From JBMONI01 sp049324575 (GTDB lineage: Bacteria > Omnitrophota > Omnitrophia > Omnitrophales > Aquincolibacteriaceae), in assembly GCA_049324575.1 (NCBI GenBank), contig JBMONI010000030.1:1-38666 (forward strand): a stretch of DNA of 38,666 bases, written 5' to 3'. Positions within the stretch are counted from its first letter, which is position 1. Each line of letters opens with the position of its first letter. Under the pieces are notes generated by a model. It saw only the letters and a list, made by a program, of their open reading frames with translations, made no database searches and was not told the origin of the DNA. Shown in pieces: positions 15,654 to 25,034 of the stretch. A program made the translations under genes and the position numbers.

Positions 15654-17055
15654 AATATTGAATTCTTCTCCTTCGTCAACAGGCCCGTCTTCCGCAGGAG
15701 GCTCTCTTTCTCCCGAGCTTCTTTGGAGAAAAATGTGCGCTTTCCTCTCCGCGGAGTTAAGCGAGCAAACTTTCAAAACCTGGCTCGCGCCAGTCCAATG
15801 TTTGTCGTTCACCGAAACTTCTCTGGTCCTTTCCGTTCCTGATAATTATTTCGGGATCTGGCTTAAAAATCACTACGAAAGCATGCTGAAAAGCGCCGCC
15901 GCGGACATTTTAGGAAAAAACTACGATATCCAATACCAGGTTCTGGAGCCTTCTTCGCCGCCGGAGCCGTCTCCCGCGGTCTCGGCCGCTTCGCTGGCAA
16001 AGACCGAAGCGCTTGCGTCTTTTGTGCAAGAGCTGGGGCTGAACCGCATTTACACCTTTGATCAATTCGTTATCGGACAAAACAATCGTTTCGCCCACGC
16101 CGCCGCCATGGCGGTCTGCGACGCTCCCGCAAAAAATTACAATCCTCTTTTTATCTATGGCCCTGTCGGTCTCGGAAAAACCCATTTGATGCAGGCCGTC
16201 GCTCAAGAGATCAAGCGCCGGAACCCCGAGTTCAAGATCCTCTATATCACGAGTGAAAAATTCACGAATCAGCTGATCGCGGCCATCCAGACCAAGACAA
16301 CCCAGCAGTTCCGCAATCGTTACCGGACCCTTGACCTGCTTTTGATCGATGATATCCACTTTATCGCCGAAAAAGAATCGACCCAGGAAGAATTTTTTCA
16401 TACTTTCAATGCCCTCTACGATGCCCACAAACAAATCATCGTTTCAAGCGATCGTCCGCCGCGGGAGATCCCGGGACTCGAAGAGCGGCTGGTCTCTCGT
16501 TTTGGTTGGGGGTTGGTAGCGGACATCCAGCCGCCCGACTTTGAAACACGCGTCGCAATCCTCCGAAAAAAAATGGAAAAAGAAACCTTCTCGGTCCCGG
16601 ACGATGTTGCTTATTTCATCGCCAGTAAGATCAAGTCGAATATCCGGGAGCTCGAAGGCGCTCTGACGCGCGTTGTTGCGTACTGCACGCTAACGGGAGA
16701 ACCCCTGGTCCTTCGGGTCGCCCAAGAAGTCCTGAAGGCCTCTCTCAAAGAAGAAGAAAAGAAGATTGGGATGGAAAAAATACAAAGGGTCGTTTCCGAT
16801 TTCTACGGGGTTACGGTCTCGGACCTCCGCTCCAAAAAAAGGAATCGTTCTGTTGCCAGGCCGCGGCAGATCGCTGTTTATCTGACCCGTCTCCTTACGG
16901 ATCACTCTTTGCCAGAGATCGGTGAATATCTCGGGGGAAGAGATCACTCGACCATTATTCATTCTTTTCAGAAGATAGAAAAGGAGTTACAAGAGAATGG
17001 GAAAACGAAGAATGAGATAGAGGAGTTAAAGAGGAAATTGTCGACAGATATTTAA
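15646..17055 (+). CDS. dnaA: Chromosomal replication initiator protein DnaA
   Basis: ATP-dependent initiator that melts oriC and recruits the helicase; 469 residues. Domain I (about 20-105) has LSEQTFKTWLAPV, followed by a Ser/Pro linker (about 105-125). The AAA+ domain has Walker A GPVGLGKTH (Lys178) and Walker B LLLIDDIHFI, then EERLVSRFGWGL. Domain IV ends with ARPRQIAVYLTRLL and the DnaA signature GGRDHSTIIHS, which reads the boxes. The start is GTG at 15646, within DnaA box TGTGGATAA. No ATG precedes the conserved domain until Met30, and no clear ribosome site lies upstream. It is the first plus-strand gene and is followed by dnaN after a 126-base AT-rich spacer. Confidence 0.98.
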   Translation: MDKILNSSPSSTGPSSAGGSLSPELLWRKMCAFLSAELSEQTFKTWLAPVQCLSFTETSLVLSVPDNYFGIWLKNHYESMLKSAAADILGKNYDIQYQVLEPSSPPEPSPAVSAASLAKTEALASFVQELGLNRIYTFDQFVIGQNNRFAHAAAMAVCDAPAKNYNPLFIYGPVGLGKTHLMQAVAQEIKRRNPEFKILYITSEKFTNQLIAAIQTKTTQQFRNRYRTLDLLLIDDIHFIAEKESTQEEFFHTFNALYDAHKQIIVSSDRPPREIPGLEERLVSRFGWGLVADIQPPDFETRVAILRKKMEKETFSVPDDVAYFIASKIKSNIRELEGALTRVVAYCTLTGEPLVLRVAQEVLKASLKEEEKKIGMEKIQRVVSDFYGVTVSDLRSKKRNRSVARPRQIAVYLTRLLTDHSLPEIGEYLGGRDHSTIIHSFQKIEKELQENGKTKNEIEELKRKLSTDI

Positions 17056-17118
17056 TTATCAACAGGTTTTTATTTTTATAACTTATTTATTTATATATGC
17101 TTATATATGTTATCAACA
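17056..17118. other. AT-rich spacer with DnaA-box variants between dnaA and dnaN (oriC, second part)
   Basis: Two copies of TTATCAACA (17056-17064 and 17110-17118) bracket about 45 bases made almost only of A and T, including TTTATTTTTATAACTTATTT. That is what a DNA unwinding element looks like. TTATCAACA is the reverse complement of the TGTTGATAA box upstream of dnaA. Together the two regions suggest a bipartite origin flanking dnaA. Confidence 0.65.
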
Positions 17119-17181
17119 TTTCAACGTGTATTACTTAGGCTATGACTATCTAAATTAAATAAGAAGGAATAGGAGAAAAAA

Positions 17182-18282
17182 ATGGAATTCACCATAGAAA
17201 AGAACGCTTTTCTGAAAGCGCTTGGGTTGGTCTGTAATGTTGCCAGTTTAAAAGCAAATACCCTTCCGATCCTGAGCAATATCCTGATCGAAACCGAGGG
17301 GAAAGAGAAGATTTCCTTGGTTGGAACGGACCTTGAAGTAGGGATTTGCACGAAAAGTAAAGCGGGGGTTAAAGAGGAAGGAAGCATTACCGTTCCCGCG
17401 AGGAAAATATTCGATATCGTCCGAGAGCTTCCCGAAGGGGAAGTTGCGGTTACAGTCGGAAAGAATCATGCCGTTAATATAAAGACAGGGAAGTCCCTCT
17501 TTAAAATTATGGGACTTCAAAAAGACGATTATCCTAAGCTTCCGGCGTGGAAGGAAGAGAACGCTTATGAGCTGGAACAGGCCGTTCTGAAAGAAGGCCT
17601 GTCCTTGACTGTTTTTGCCGTTTCTTCGGATGAAACGCGCTATGTCCTGAACGGCCTTCTTCTTTCGATCAAAGAAGGGAAGATCCGGTTCGTGGCGACG
17701 GACGGCAGGCGACTAGCGATCGCAGAGCGGGCTTTCGAAGGGAAACAGAAAAAACCGTACGAGGCGATCATTCCCACCAAGGCGATCAATGAGATCTGTA
17801 AGATCACGGATTGGGAAGGGAACGTGAAGATCATTCCGTCGCAGAACCAAGTTGTTTTTGATTTTGGAGAGACCTTCCTGATCTCACGATTGATCGAAGG
17901 AACCTTTCCGAACTATGAGCAAGTCCTTCCGAAGGAAGAAAAGACCAAAAGCACCCTGTCGCGGGAAGCCTTTCTGCAAAGCGTTCGGAGGGCCTCTCTT
18001 TTAACATCGGTTGAAGCCCCGGCCGTGAAACTGGATTTTGTAAAAGGAAAGGTCCTTCTCTCCTCGCGAGCGCCGAATCTCGGAGAAGCCAAGGAGGAAC
18101 TGGATGCCGAAACGAGCGGAAAAGAGGTCTCGATCGGGTTCAACCCGCATTATTTGGCGGACGCCCTGAAAAACCTGGATTGCGAGACCGTTCAGATGTC
18201 GATCACGGAACCGGATAAGCCGGGGCTTATGACCGGCAAAGAGGGCTATCGGTACGTGATCATGCCTATGCAGCTTAACTGA
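17182..18282 (+). CDS. dnaN: DNA polymerase III beta sliding clamp
   Basis: A 366-residue ring-forming clamp that tethers polymerase III to DNA. It starts MEFTIEKNAFLKALGLV and shows the three-fold repeated clamp domain: TLPILSNILIE and LVGTDLEVGI in domain I, DETRYVLNGLLLSI and ATDGRRLAIAER in domain II, and the C-terminal YRYVIMPMQL, matching the family ending that helps form the protein-binding pocket. Length is typical. A purine-rich AGGAG precedes the ATG. It sits between dnaA and a dciA-like gene in a co-directional replication cluster. Confidence 0.98.
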   Translation: MEFTIEKNAFLKALGLVCNVASLKANTLPILSNILIETEGKEKISLVGTDLEVGICTKSKAGVKEEGSITVPARKIFDIVRELPEGEVAVTVGKNHAVNIKTGKSLFKIMGLQKDDYPKLPAWKEENAYELEQAVLKEGLSLTVFAVSSDETRYVLNGLLLSIKEGKIRFVATDGRRLAIAERAFEGKQKKPYEAIIPTKAINEICKITDWEGNVKIIPSQNQVVFDFGETFLISRLIEGTFPNYEQVLPKEEKTKSTLSREAFLQSVRRASLLTSVEAPAVKLDFVKGKVLLSSRAPNLGEAKEELDAETSGKEVSIGFNPHYLADALKNLDCETVQMSITEPDKPGLMTGKEGYRYVIMPMQLN

Positions 18283-18294
18283 ACGGCGAAGGCC

Positions 18295-18594
18295 TTGGGC
18301 GAGGAAGCGATCCAAAAGATCTTGGCGGGGATTCTGCGGGACCTCTCGACGCCCGAAAAAGAGGCCCGGCAGAAACTGGTGGACGGGTGGAAAAAGATCG
18401 TGGGGGAGGCGTTGGCGAAAAGGACCAAGCCGCTTCTCGCGAAAGACGACAGTTTGATCATCTGGACCGACCGCTCGGCGTTAGCGTTCGAGCTGAAACA
18501 GCGGTATAAAGAAACGATCGTCAGGAGGGTCGAGGCGCTGCTTGGAAAAAAGCTGAAAGCTTACCGCGTTTATGTCGGGGAAATAAGAAACTAA
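18295..18594 (+). CDS. dciA: DciA-like protein (DUF721), replicative helicase loader
   Basis: A 99-residue protein of the DUF721/DciA family, which loads DnaB helicase in bacteria lacking DnaC/DnaI. It shows the N-terminal helical start, then QKLVDGWKKIVGEALAKRTKP, LIIWTDRSALAFELKQRY and a C-terminal IRN end. The gene is in the same frame as dnaN: after the dnaN TGA come four codons and then the TTG start at 18295, with GAAGG just before it. It stands where recF is often found between dnaN and gyrB; no recF is seen. TTG is the only good start. Gene symbol is by family resemblance and position. Confidence 0.8.
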   Translation: MGEEAIQKILAGILRDLSTPEKEARQKLVDGWKKIVGEALAKRTKPLLAKDDSLIIWTDRSALAFELKQRYKETIVRRVEALLGKKLKAYRVYVGEIRN

Positions 18595-18620
18595 ACAAGC
18601 GAAGGAAAAAGGGACGAAGC

Positions 18621-21197
18621 ATGGCGAAGGAAAAAGAAACTCAAAAGAAAAATACCGCCGCTCCAGCGGGCGGAAAATACGACGCGACGAACATCCAGGT
18701 GCTCGAGGGCGTCGAAGCGGTCCGTAAACGGCCGGCGATGTATATCGGGGACACCACGGCGCGAGGGCTCCATCACCTGGTCTATGAGGTTGTCGACAAT
18801 TCGATCGACGAAGCGCTGGCCGGGCATGCCACCCATGTCGAGGTCGTGATCCACCCCGACGACAGCGTCGAAGTCGCCGACGATGGCCGGGGGATTCCGG
18901 TCGATATGCACAAAACGCAAAAGAAATCCGCGCTGGAAGTTGTCATGACGACGCTGCATGCCGGAGGGAAGTTCGACAACAAATCCTACCGGGTCTCGGG
19001 AGGGCTGCACGGCGTCGGGGTCTCGGTCACCAATGCGCTTTCGGAATGGTGCGAGGTCTATGTCCACCGCGAAGGAAAGATCCATTATCAGATGTACGAA
19101 CGGGGGAAACCGAAGGCCCCGGTGGCGCTTAAAGGGGCGACCAAAAAACGCGGCACGACCGTGATCTTCAAGGCCGACCCGCAGATCTTTTCGGTGACCG
19201 AGATCAGCTTCGACACGCTTTCCAAACGGCTTCGCGAGCTGGCGTTCCTCAACAAAGGCATCCGTATTACGCTCAGAGACGAGCGCGTCAAAAAAGGGAC
19301 CAAAGAGGCGATTTATTGCTACAAGGGAGGGATCTCGGAATTCATCCAGTTCCTGAACCGGAGCAAAACGCCGCTCCACCGCGAGATCTTCTACGTCGAA
19401 AAGACCAAGGAAGGCGTGGAGGTCGAATGCGCGTTCCAGTACAACGACAGCTACGCCGAAGAGATGTTCTCTTTTGCGAACAACATCAACACGGTCGAGG
19501 GGGGGACGCACCTGAGCGGGTTCAAAACCGCGCTGACGCGCGCGACGAACCAGTACGCGAAGAACAAAAACCTTCTCAAGGACATCGACGGGAATCTCAG
19601 CGGGAACGATCTCGCGGAAGGGATGACCGCGATCATCAGCGTGAAGGTCCCTCAGCCGCAGTTCGAAGGACAGACGAAAACGAAGCTCGGGAACGGCGAG
19701 GTCGAGGGCATCGTTTATTCGGTGGTCTATGAGAAAGTCACTGAATTTTTCGAGGAAAAGCCCTCCGTCGCGAACAAGATCGTCGAAAAAGCCGTCCTGG
19801 CCTTGAGGGCCCGCGAGGCGGCCCGCAAAGCCCGTGAGCTGGCCCGGCGGAAAGGGGCTCTTGAGTCGGCCTCGCTTCCGGGGAAGCTTGCCGATTGCTC
19901 GGACGACGATCCAAAGAATTGCGAACTGTTCCTCGTCGAAGGGGATTCGGCCGGAGGCTCCGCGAAGCAGGGCCGCGACCGGAGATTCCAGGCGATCCTT
20001 CCTTTGCGCGGGAAGATCATCAATGTTGAAAAAGCGCGCATCGACAAGGTCTTCTCCAACGAAGAGATCCGCACCATCATCTCCGCGATCGGCGCCGGGG
20101 TCGAGAATGAGTTCGATCTCTCACGCCTGCGCTATAACAAGATCGTGATCATGTGCGACGCGGACGTCGACGGCAGCCATATCCGGACCCTGCTCTTGAC
20201 CTTTTTCTTTCGCCAGATGAAAAAGCTGATCGAGGAAGGGCACGTCTATATCGCCCAGCCGCCTCTTTACAAGATCAAGAGAGGCAAAAGGGAAGAATAC
20301 GTTCAGTCGGAAGAACAAATGAACCAGATGCTCTTTGATCTAGGGACTGACGGGGTCCGTTTGAAGATCACGGGGAAAAAGGGGGCGATTGAGGGCAAAG
20401 AATTAAAAGAAACGATCCTCTTGCTCCAGGAAATGGAGGAGCTCGAACACTCGCTCTACGAAAAGGGAATCGCCCTGGACCGTTATCTTTCCCTGAGCGA
20501 CAAGAAGAAAGGTTTTCCGAACCATCTCGCGCGGGTTTTCGCCGAAGGCGCGGAAGTCTTCATGTATTCGGAAGACGAGCTTGAGGCCTTTGTGGCCCGG
20601 AATGAAAAAGAAATGAAAAAAGCGGCGGCTTTGCGGGCGGCCGAGGAGGCTCGCAAGGAAGCGGAGGCCCTGAAAGAGGCGAAAAAAGAAGGCAAAAAAG
20701 AGAAAGCGGCCAAAGAAAGCCCAGAGAAAGGGAAAGGAAAAGCCCCGGAAGCGCCGCCGGCCGAGGAAGAAGCGATCGAGCTTCCCTATGAATTGACCGA
20801 GATCCTGGAGGCCCGCATTTTTGAGAAACTCGAGAAAAAATTCGAAAAACTCGGGTTCTCCCTGGCCTCGTTCCTTGGGGTCGAAGGAGAGGGGTTTGAG
20901 GTCAGGCTCGGGTCTAAGGATGAAGAGGCGAAGTCTCTGCGGGACGTCTTGAATGCGGTCAAAGAGCACGGCAAGGAAGGGATGACGATCCAGCGCTATA
21001 AAGGCCTCGGGGAAATGAACCCCGAACAATTGTGGGAAACGACCATGGACCCGTCCAAGAGGACGATCACGCAGGTCCGTGTCGACGACGCGGTCGAAGC
21101 GGACGAGATGTTCACGGTGCTGATGGGCGACCAGGTCGAACCGCGGAGAAAATTCATCGAGCGGAATGCGCGGGCAGTGCGCAATCTTGATATTTAA
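18621..21197 (+). CDS. gyrB: DNA gyrase subunit B with charged insertion in the C-terminal half
   Basis: ATPase subunit of gyrase, 858 residues. It has the GHKL ATPase region (YEVVDNSIDEALAGH, DDGRGIPVD, SGGLHGVGVSVTNALS) and the transducer (FANNINTVEGGTHLSGF). The TOPRIM has catalytic EGDSAGG (Glu440) and DADVDG (Asp513 onward), and the C-terminal QRYKGLGEMNPEQLWETT follows. Between TOPRIM and that end lies an insertion of about 170 residues, as in many Gram-negative GyrB. Here it contains a Lys/Glu/Ala-rich, low-complexity stretch (about residues 660-725). The ATG at 18621 is preceded by an AAGGGA-like site. It is followed by gyrA after 14 bases. A ParE identity is unlikely given the pairing with gyrA. 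Confidence 0.97.
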   Translation: MAKEKETQKKNTAAPAGGKYDATNIQVLEGVEAVRKRPAMYIGDTTARGLHHLVYEVVDNSIDEALAGHATHVEVVIHPDDSVEVADDGRGIPVDMHKTQKKSALEVVMTTLHAGGKFDNKSYRVSGGLHGVGVSVTNALSEWCEVYVHREGKIHYQMYERGKPKAPVALKGATKKRGTTVIFKADPQIFSVTEISFDTLSKRLRELAFLNKGIRITLRDERVKKGTKEAIYCYKGGISEFIQFLNRSKTPLHREIFYVEKTKEGVEVECAFQYNDSYAEEMFSFANNINTVEGGTHLSGFKTALTRATNQYAKNKNLLKDIDGNLSGNDLAEGMTAIISVKVPQPQFEGQTKTKLGNGEVEGIVYSVVYEKVTEFFEEKPSVANKIVEKAVLALRAREAARKARELARRKGALESASLPGKLADCSDDDPKNCELFLVEGDSAGGSAKQGRDRRFQAILPLRGKIINVEKARIDKVFSNEEIRTIISAIGAGVENEFDLSRLRYNKIVIMCDADVDGSHIRTLLLTFFFRQMKKLIEEGHVYIAQPPLYKIKRGKREEYVQSEEQMNQMLFDLGTDGVRLKITGKKGAIEGKELKETILLLQEMEELEHSLYEKGIALDRYLSLSDKKKGFPNHLARVFAEGAEVFMYSEDELEAFVARNEKEMKKAAALRAAEEARKEAEALKEAKKEGKKEKAAKESPEKGKGKAPEAPPAEEEAIELPYELTEILEARIFEKLEKKFEKLGFSLASFLGVEGEGFEVRLGSKDEEAKSLRDVLNAVKEHGKEGMTIQRYKGLGEMNPEQLWETTMDPSKRTITQVRVDDAVEADEMFTVLMGDQVEPRRKFIERNARAVRNLDI

Positions 21198-21211
21198 AGG
21201 GGAGTGCGAAC

Positions 21212-23719
21212 ATGGCTGACGAACAGAATTTATACGCGTTGAAAGAAAAGATCGAACAAGTCCCGATCGAGAACGAGATGAAAAAGTCCTACATCGATTA
21301 TGCGATGTCGGTCATCGTCGGCCGGGCGCTGCCGGATGTGCGGGACGGGCTGAAGCCGGTCCACCGGCGCATCTTGTTTGCGATGAACGAAATGGGGTTC
21401 ACGCATTCGAAGCCCTACAAAAAGTCGGCGCGCATCGTCGGAGAAGTGCTGGGGAAGTTCCATCCCCACGGCGATACGGCCGTTTACGATTCCCTCGTGC
21501 GCATGGTCCAGGATTTCTCTCTCCGGTATCCGCTGGTCGAGGGGCAGGGGAACTTCGGATCGATCGACGGCGACAACGCGGCGGCGATGCGTTACACGGA
21601 AGCCAGGCTGGACGCGATCGCCGGCGAACTTCTCGAGGACATCGAGAAAGAGACCGTCGATTTCGTCCCGAATTTCGACGAGTCGCTCGTCGAGCCGGTG
21701 GTACTGCCGTCCAGGATCCCGAACCTGCTTGTCAACGGATCCAGCGGGATCGCGGTCGGCATGGCGACCAATATTCCGCCGCACAACCTGAAGGAAGTGT
21801 CGCTTGCCATCGCGGCCTTGATCGAGAACCCCGCGATCACCATCAAAGAACTCATCAAGATCGTGCACGGGCCCGACTTTCCGACCGGCGGATTGATCCT
21901 TGGCCGCGAGGGCATCCGGCAGGCGTATGAAACTGGCCGCGGACGTATCGTGGTCCGGGCGAAGGCGGCGATCGAGACGGCGCGAAATAAAAGGGACGCC
22001 ATCGTGATCCGCGAAATCCCTTACCAGGTGAACAAAACGAACCTGATCGAATCGATCGCGCATCTGGTGGAAACGAAAAAGGTCGAAGGCATTGCGGACC
22101 TGCGCGATGAATCCGACCGGGACGGGATGCGGATCGTGGTCGAGCTCAAAAAAGAGGCGATTCCCCAGGTCGTTTTGAACCAGCTTTTCAAACATACGCA
22201 GATGCAGGAAACCTTCGGGGTCATCATGCTTGCGCTTTCGGAAGGCCAGCCGAAAGTGCTGAATCTGAAGCAGATGCTTGAGCAGTTCATCGAGTTCCGG
22301 GCCAAGGTGATCGTCCGCCGCACGAAATTCGATCTCGACAAGGCCGAAAAACGGGCCCACATTTTGGAAGGGCTCAAGATCGCGGTCGACAATATCGACA
22401 AGATCATCAAGCTGATCCGCGGATCCAAAAGCCCGGAAGAGGCCAAAGAAGGACTGATCGAGAAATTCAAGCTGACCGCGCTTCAGGCGCAGGCCATCCT
22501 CGAGCTTCAGTTGCAGCGCCTGACCGCTCTTGAGAGGCACAAGATCGACGAAGAATATCTCGAGTTGATCAAGCGGATCGAATATTTGAAATCCGTGCTC
22601 AAGAGCCGCAAAAAAGTGCTCGAGATCGTTGCGGAAGAAAGCGCGACGGTGACCAAAAAGTACGGGGACGAGCGGCGCACGCAGATCGTGGCGGAAGAAG
22701 AAGACATCGAGATCGAAGACCTGATCGCCGAAGAGGACGTCCTGGTCACGATCTCGCACGCCGGATACATCAAAAGGATTCCGGTTTCGACCTACCGGCG
22801 GCAGCGCCGCGGCGGATCGGGCGTGACCGGGGCGGCGACGCGCGACGATGAGGATTTCATCGAGCACATGTTCCTGGCCTCCACGCATGACCAGATCCTT
22901 TTCTTTACGAACAAAGGGCGCGTTTATTGGCGCAAGACCTACGAGATCCCGCAGGCCTCGAGGCAGGCGAAAGGGAAGGCGATCGTGAACCTGCTTTCGC
23001 TGGGCGCCGACGAGAAGATCTCGAGCTTCCTCCAGGTCAAAGAATATGACGACAAGCATTTCGTTTTCATGGTGACCGAGAAGGGCGTCGTGAAAAAAAC
23101 GAACATGATGGAGTACTCGAGGCCTCGTTCGACCGGGATCGCGGCGATCAGCCTGCGCGAGAAGGACGAGCTTGTCTCGTGCCTTTTGACGGACGGAAAA
23201 AACGAGATCTTTATCGCGACGGCAAGCGGAAAAGCGATCCGTTTCTCCGAAAAGAACGTGCGCGAAATGGGCCGCACGGCCGGCGGGGTCCGGGGGATCA
23301 ATCTCGGCAAAGGGGACAAGGTGATCGCCGCGGCGATCGTGAATCCCAGCGTAACGGCGCTCAGCATTACCGAGCTCGGGATGGGGAAGAAGACGCCTTT
23401 CAAGGAATACCGCATCCAGTCCCGCGGCGGAAAAGGGATTATCAATGTCAAGGTCACGCCGAAGAATGGAAAGGTCGTCAATGTGCTTTCCGTCGATGAG
23501 CAGGATGAAGTGATCGTGGTAACAACAGGCGGAATGATGGTCCGCAGCGCGGTCGATCAGATCCGCACCTCGGGCCGCAATGCGCAGGGGGTCCGGGTCA
23601 TCCGATTGAAGGAAGGCCATAAGGTTGCTTCGGCGACCCGCGTTGTTGCGAAGGAAGAAGACGAAGAGGGGCCGGACGCTCCGACCATGGATTTCGGACC
23701 TGAAAAGGGTAAAAAGTAG
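21212..23719 (+). CDS. gyrA: DNA gyrase subunit A
   Basis: DNA-cutting subunit of gyrase, 835 residues. The N-terminal winged-helix region has SYIDYAMSVIVGRALPDVRD and the quinolone region HPHGDTAVYDSLVRM (Thr89 and Asp93 in place of the Ser and Asp common in E. coli). The catalytic tyrosine lies in AAMRYTEARL (Tyr128). A long coiled-coil arm follows, then the beta-pinwheel C-terminal domain (about 500-820). The pinwheel contains QRRGGSGVTG, a recognisable GyrA box that marks gyrase rather than topoisomerase IV. AGGGGAG precedes the ATG at 21212. It ends in a one-base overlap with serS. Confidence 0.97.
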   Translation: MADEQNLYALKEKIEQVPIENEMKKSYIDYAMSVIVGRALPDVRDGLKPVHRRILFAMNEMGFTHSKPYKKSARIVGEVLGKFHPHGDTAVYDSLVRMVQDFSLRYPLVEGQGNFGSIDGDNAAAMRYTEARLDAIAGELLEDIEKETVDFVPNFDESLVEPVVLPSRIPNLLVNGSSGIAVGMATNIPPHNLKEVSLAIAALIENPAITIKELIKIVHGPDFPTGGLILGREGIRQAYETGRGRIVVRAKAAIETARNKRDAIVIREIPYQVNKTNLIESIAHLVETKKVEGIADLRDESDRDGMRIVVELKKEAIPQVVLNQLFKHTQMQETFGVIMLALSEGQPKVLNLKQMLEQFIEFRAKVIVRRTKFDLDKAEKRAHILEGLKIAVDNIDKIIKLIRGSKSPEEAKEGLIEKFKLTALQAQAILELQLQRLTALERHKIDEEYLELIKRIEYLKSVLKSRKKVLEIVAEESATVTKKYGDERRTQIVAEEEDIEIEDLIAEEDVLVTISHAGYIKRIPVSTYRRQRRGGSGVTGAATRDDEDFIEHMFLASTHDQILFFTNKGRVYWRKTYEIPQASRQAKGKAIVNLLSLGADEKISSFLQVKEYDDKHFVFMVTEKGVVKKTNMMEYSRPRSTGIAAISLREKDELVSCLLTDGKNEIFIATASGKAIRFSEKNVREMGRTAGGVRGINLGKGDKVIAAAIVNPSVTALSITELGMGKKTPFKEYRIQSRGGKGIINVKVTPKNGKVVNVLSVDEQDEVIVVTTGGMMVRSAVDQIRTSGRNAQGVRVIRLKEGHKVASATRVVAKEEDEEGPDAPTMDFGPEKGKK

Positions 23720-24978
23720 TGCTCGATATCAAGTGGATTCGCGAGAACCGTGACGCTTTCGTTAAAGGCATGGAGGCCAAGGGCTGTCCTGGCCATCAGC
23801 TTTTAGAGGAGTTGCTTGCCTTTGATGAAAGACGCCGCTCGATCCTGAAAGAAGTCGAAGATCTCAAGGCCCGTCGCAACCAGGCCAACCAGGAAATAGC
23901 CAGCCTCAAAGCCCAGAAAAAGAGCGCCGACAAGATACTTGACGAAATGAAGGCGCTGTCCCAAAAAATAAAGAATTTAGATTCTGATGTGGGAGAAGTA
24001 ATAGAAAAAGAGTCCATTTTAATGCTCAGCGTCCCAAATATCCCTGATTTTAGCGTTCCTGTGGCTAAAGGAAATGAGGGGAATAAGATCGTTCGGACAT
24101 GGGGGGATCCTCGAAAGCTGCCCTTCGATGGGAAAGAGCACCAGGTGATCGCGGGGGCTCTGGGCTGGCTCGATATGGAAAGAGGGAGCAAAATTGCGGG
24201 TTCCGCCTTTCCGGTCTATAAAGGACAGGGGGCAAGGCTTGAAAGAGCGCTGGTCAATTTTATGCTCGATCTTCATACGCGTGAGCATGGGTACCAGGAA
24301 GTTTGGCCGCCCGCCCTCGTGAACCGGGCATCGATGACGGGGACCGGGCAGCTCCCGAAGCTCGAGGCCGATATGTACCGGTTGGCCGAAGACGATCTCT
24401 TTCTCATTCCGACAGGGGAAGTTCCGGTGACGAATTTACTGCGCGATGAGGTCCTGGCCGAGGAACAGCTTCCGGTCTATTACACGGCCTATACGCCTTG
24501 CTTTCGCCGCGAAGCGGGGTCGTACGGAAAAGACACCAAGGGACTTTCCCGCGTGCATCAGTTCGACAAGGTCGAAATGGTCAAATTCGTCAAACCCGAA
24601 ACCTCGGCCGACGAACTTGAAAAACTCGTAAAAGACGCGGAGGCCGTGCTCCAGGCGCTGGAGCTTCCCTACCGGGTCGTCTTTCTCGGGAGCGGGGACA
24701 TGAGCTTTGCCGCCTCGCGGTGCTACGACCTGGAAGTCTGGGCGCCAGTCAGCAAACGCTGGTATGAAGTTTCAAGCTGCAGCACGTTCGGCGATTTCCA
24801 GGCGCGTCGGATGAATATCCGGTTCCGGAGTAAATCGTCCGGCAAAGTCGAATTCGTTCACACCCTCAACGGATCCGGCGTGGCGCTGGCGCGGACCCTG
24901 CTCTGCTTGCTCGAGAATTTTCAGACCCGCGACGGGAAGGTCGATTTTCCGGCGGCACTTCGCCCTTATCTGAGTTGA
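23719..24978 (+). CDS. serS: Seryl-tRNA synthetase
   Basis: Class II synthetase of 419 residues that charges tRNA-Ser. The N-terminal antiparallel coiled-coil arm (about residues 30-110), which grips the long variable arm of tRNA-Ser, is rich in Lys and Glu. The catalytic domain has TGTGQLPK, the motif 2 segment FRREAGSYGKDTKGLSRVHQ, EVSSCSTFGDFQARR and the motif 3 segment HTLNGSGVALARTLLCLLEN. It starts with GTG at 23719, sharing one base with the gyrA stop codon TAG, which implies translational coupling. Two intact tRNA-Ser genes and a broken copy lie immediately downstream. Confidence 0.97.
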   Translation: MLDIKWIRENRDAFVKGMEAKGCPGHQLLEELLAFDERRRSILKEVEDLKARRNQANQEIASLKAQKKSADKILDEMKALSQKIKNLDSDVGEVIEKESILMLSVPNIPDFSVPVAKGNEGNKIVRTWGDPRKLPFDGKEHQVIAGALGWLDMERGSKIAGSAFPVYKGQGARLERALVNFMLDLHTREHGYQEVWPPALVNRASMTGTGQLPKLEADMYRLAEDDLFLIPTGEVPVTNLLRDEVLAEEQLPVYYTAYTPCFRREAGSYGKDTKGLSRVHQFDKVEMVKFVKPETSADELEKLVKDAEAVLQALELPYRVVFLGSGDMSFAASRCYDLEVWAPVSKRWYEVSSCSTFGDFQARRMNIRFRSKSSGKVEFVHTLNGSGVALARTLLCLLENFQTRDGKVDFPAALRPYLS

Positions 24979-25034
24979 TACGGCAAGATCTTTTCATTCG
25001 GGAAGTCGAACTCTTGGGCAGCGGGTTTTGCCTT

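Noticed and set aside
15696..15701. AGGAGG inside the dnaA 5' region as a ribosome site for a later start
   Set aside because: The next in-frame ATG lies 31 bases further on and would cut into domain I; no start codon stands at the right distance.
21476..21490. Thr at the GyrA quinolone position as a resistance mutation
   Set aside because: Thr or Ser at this place is natural variation between lineages; nothing shows it was selected.
21230..23620. Open frame of 796 codons opposite gyrA
   Set aside because: Antisense shadow caused by codon bias in gyrA; composition is extreme in Asp, Arg, His and Phe, and no motif is visible.
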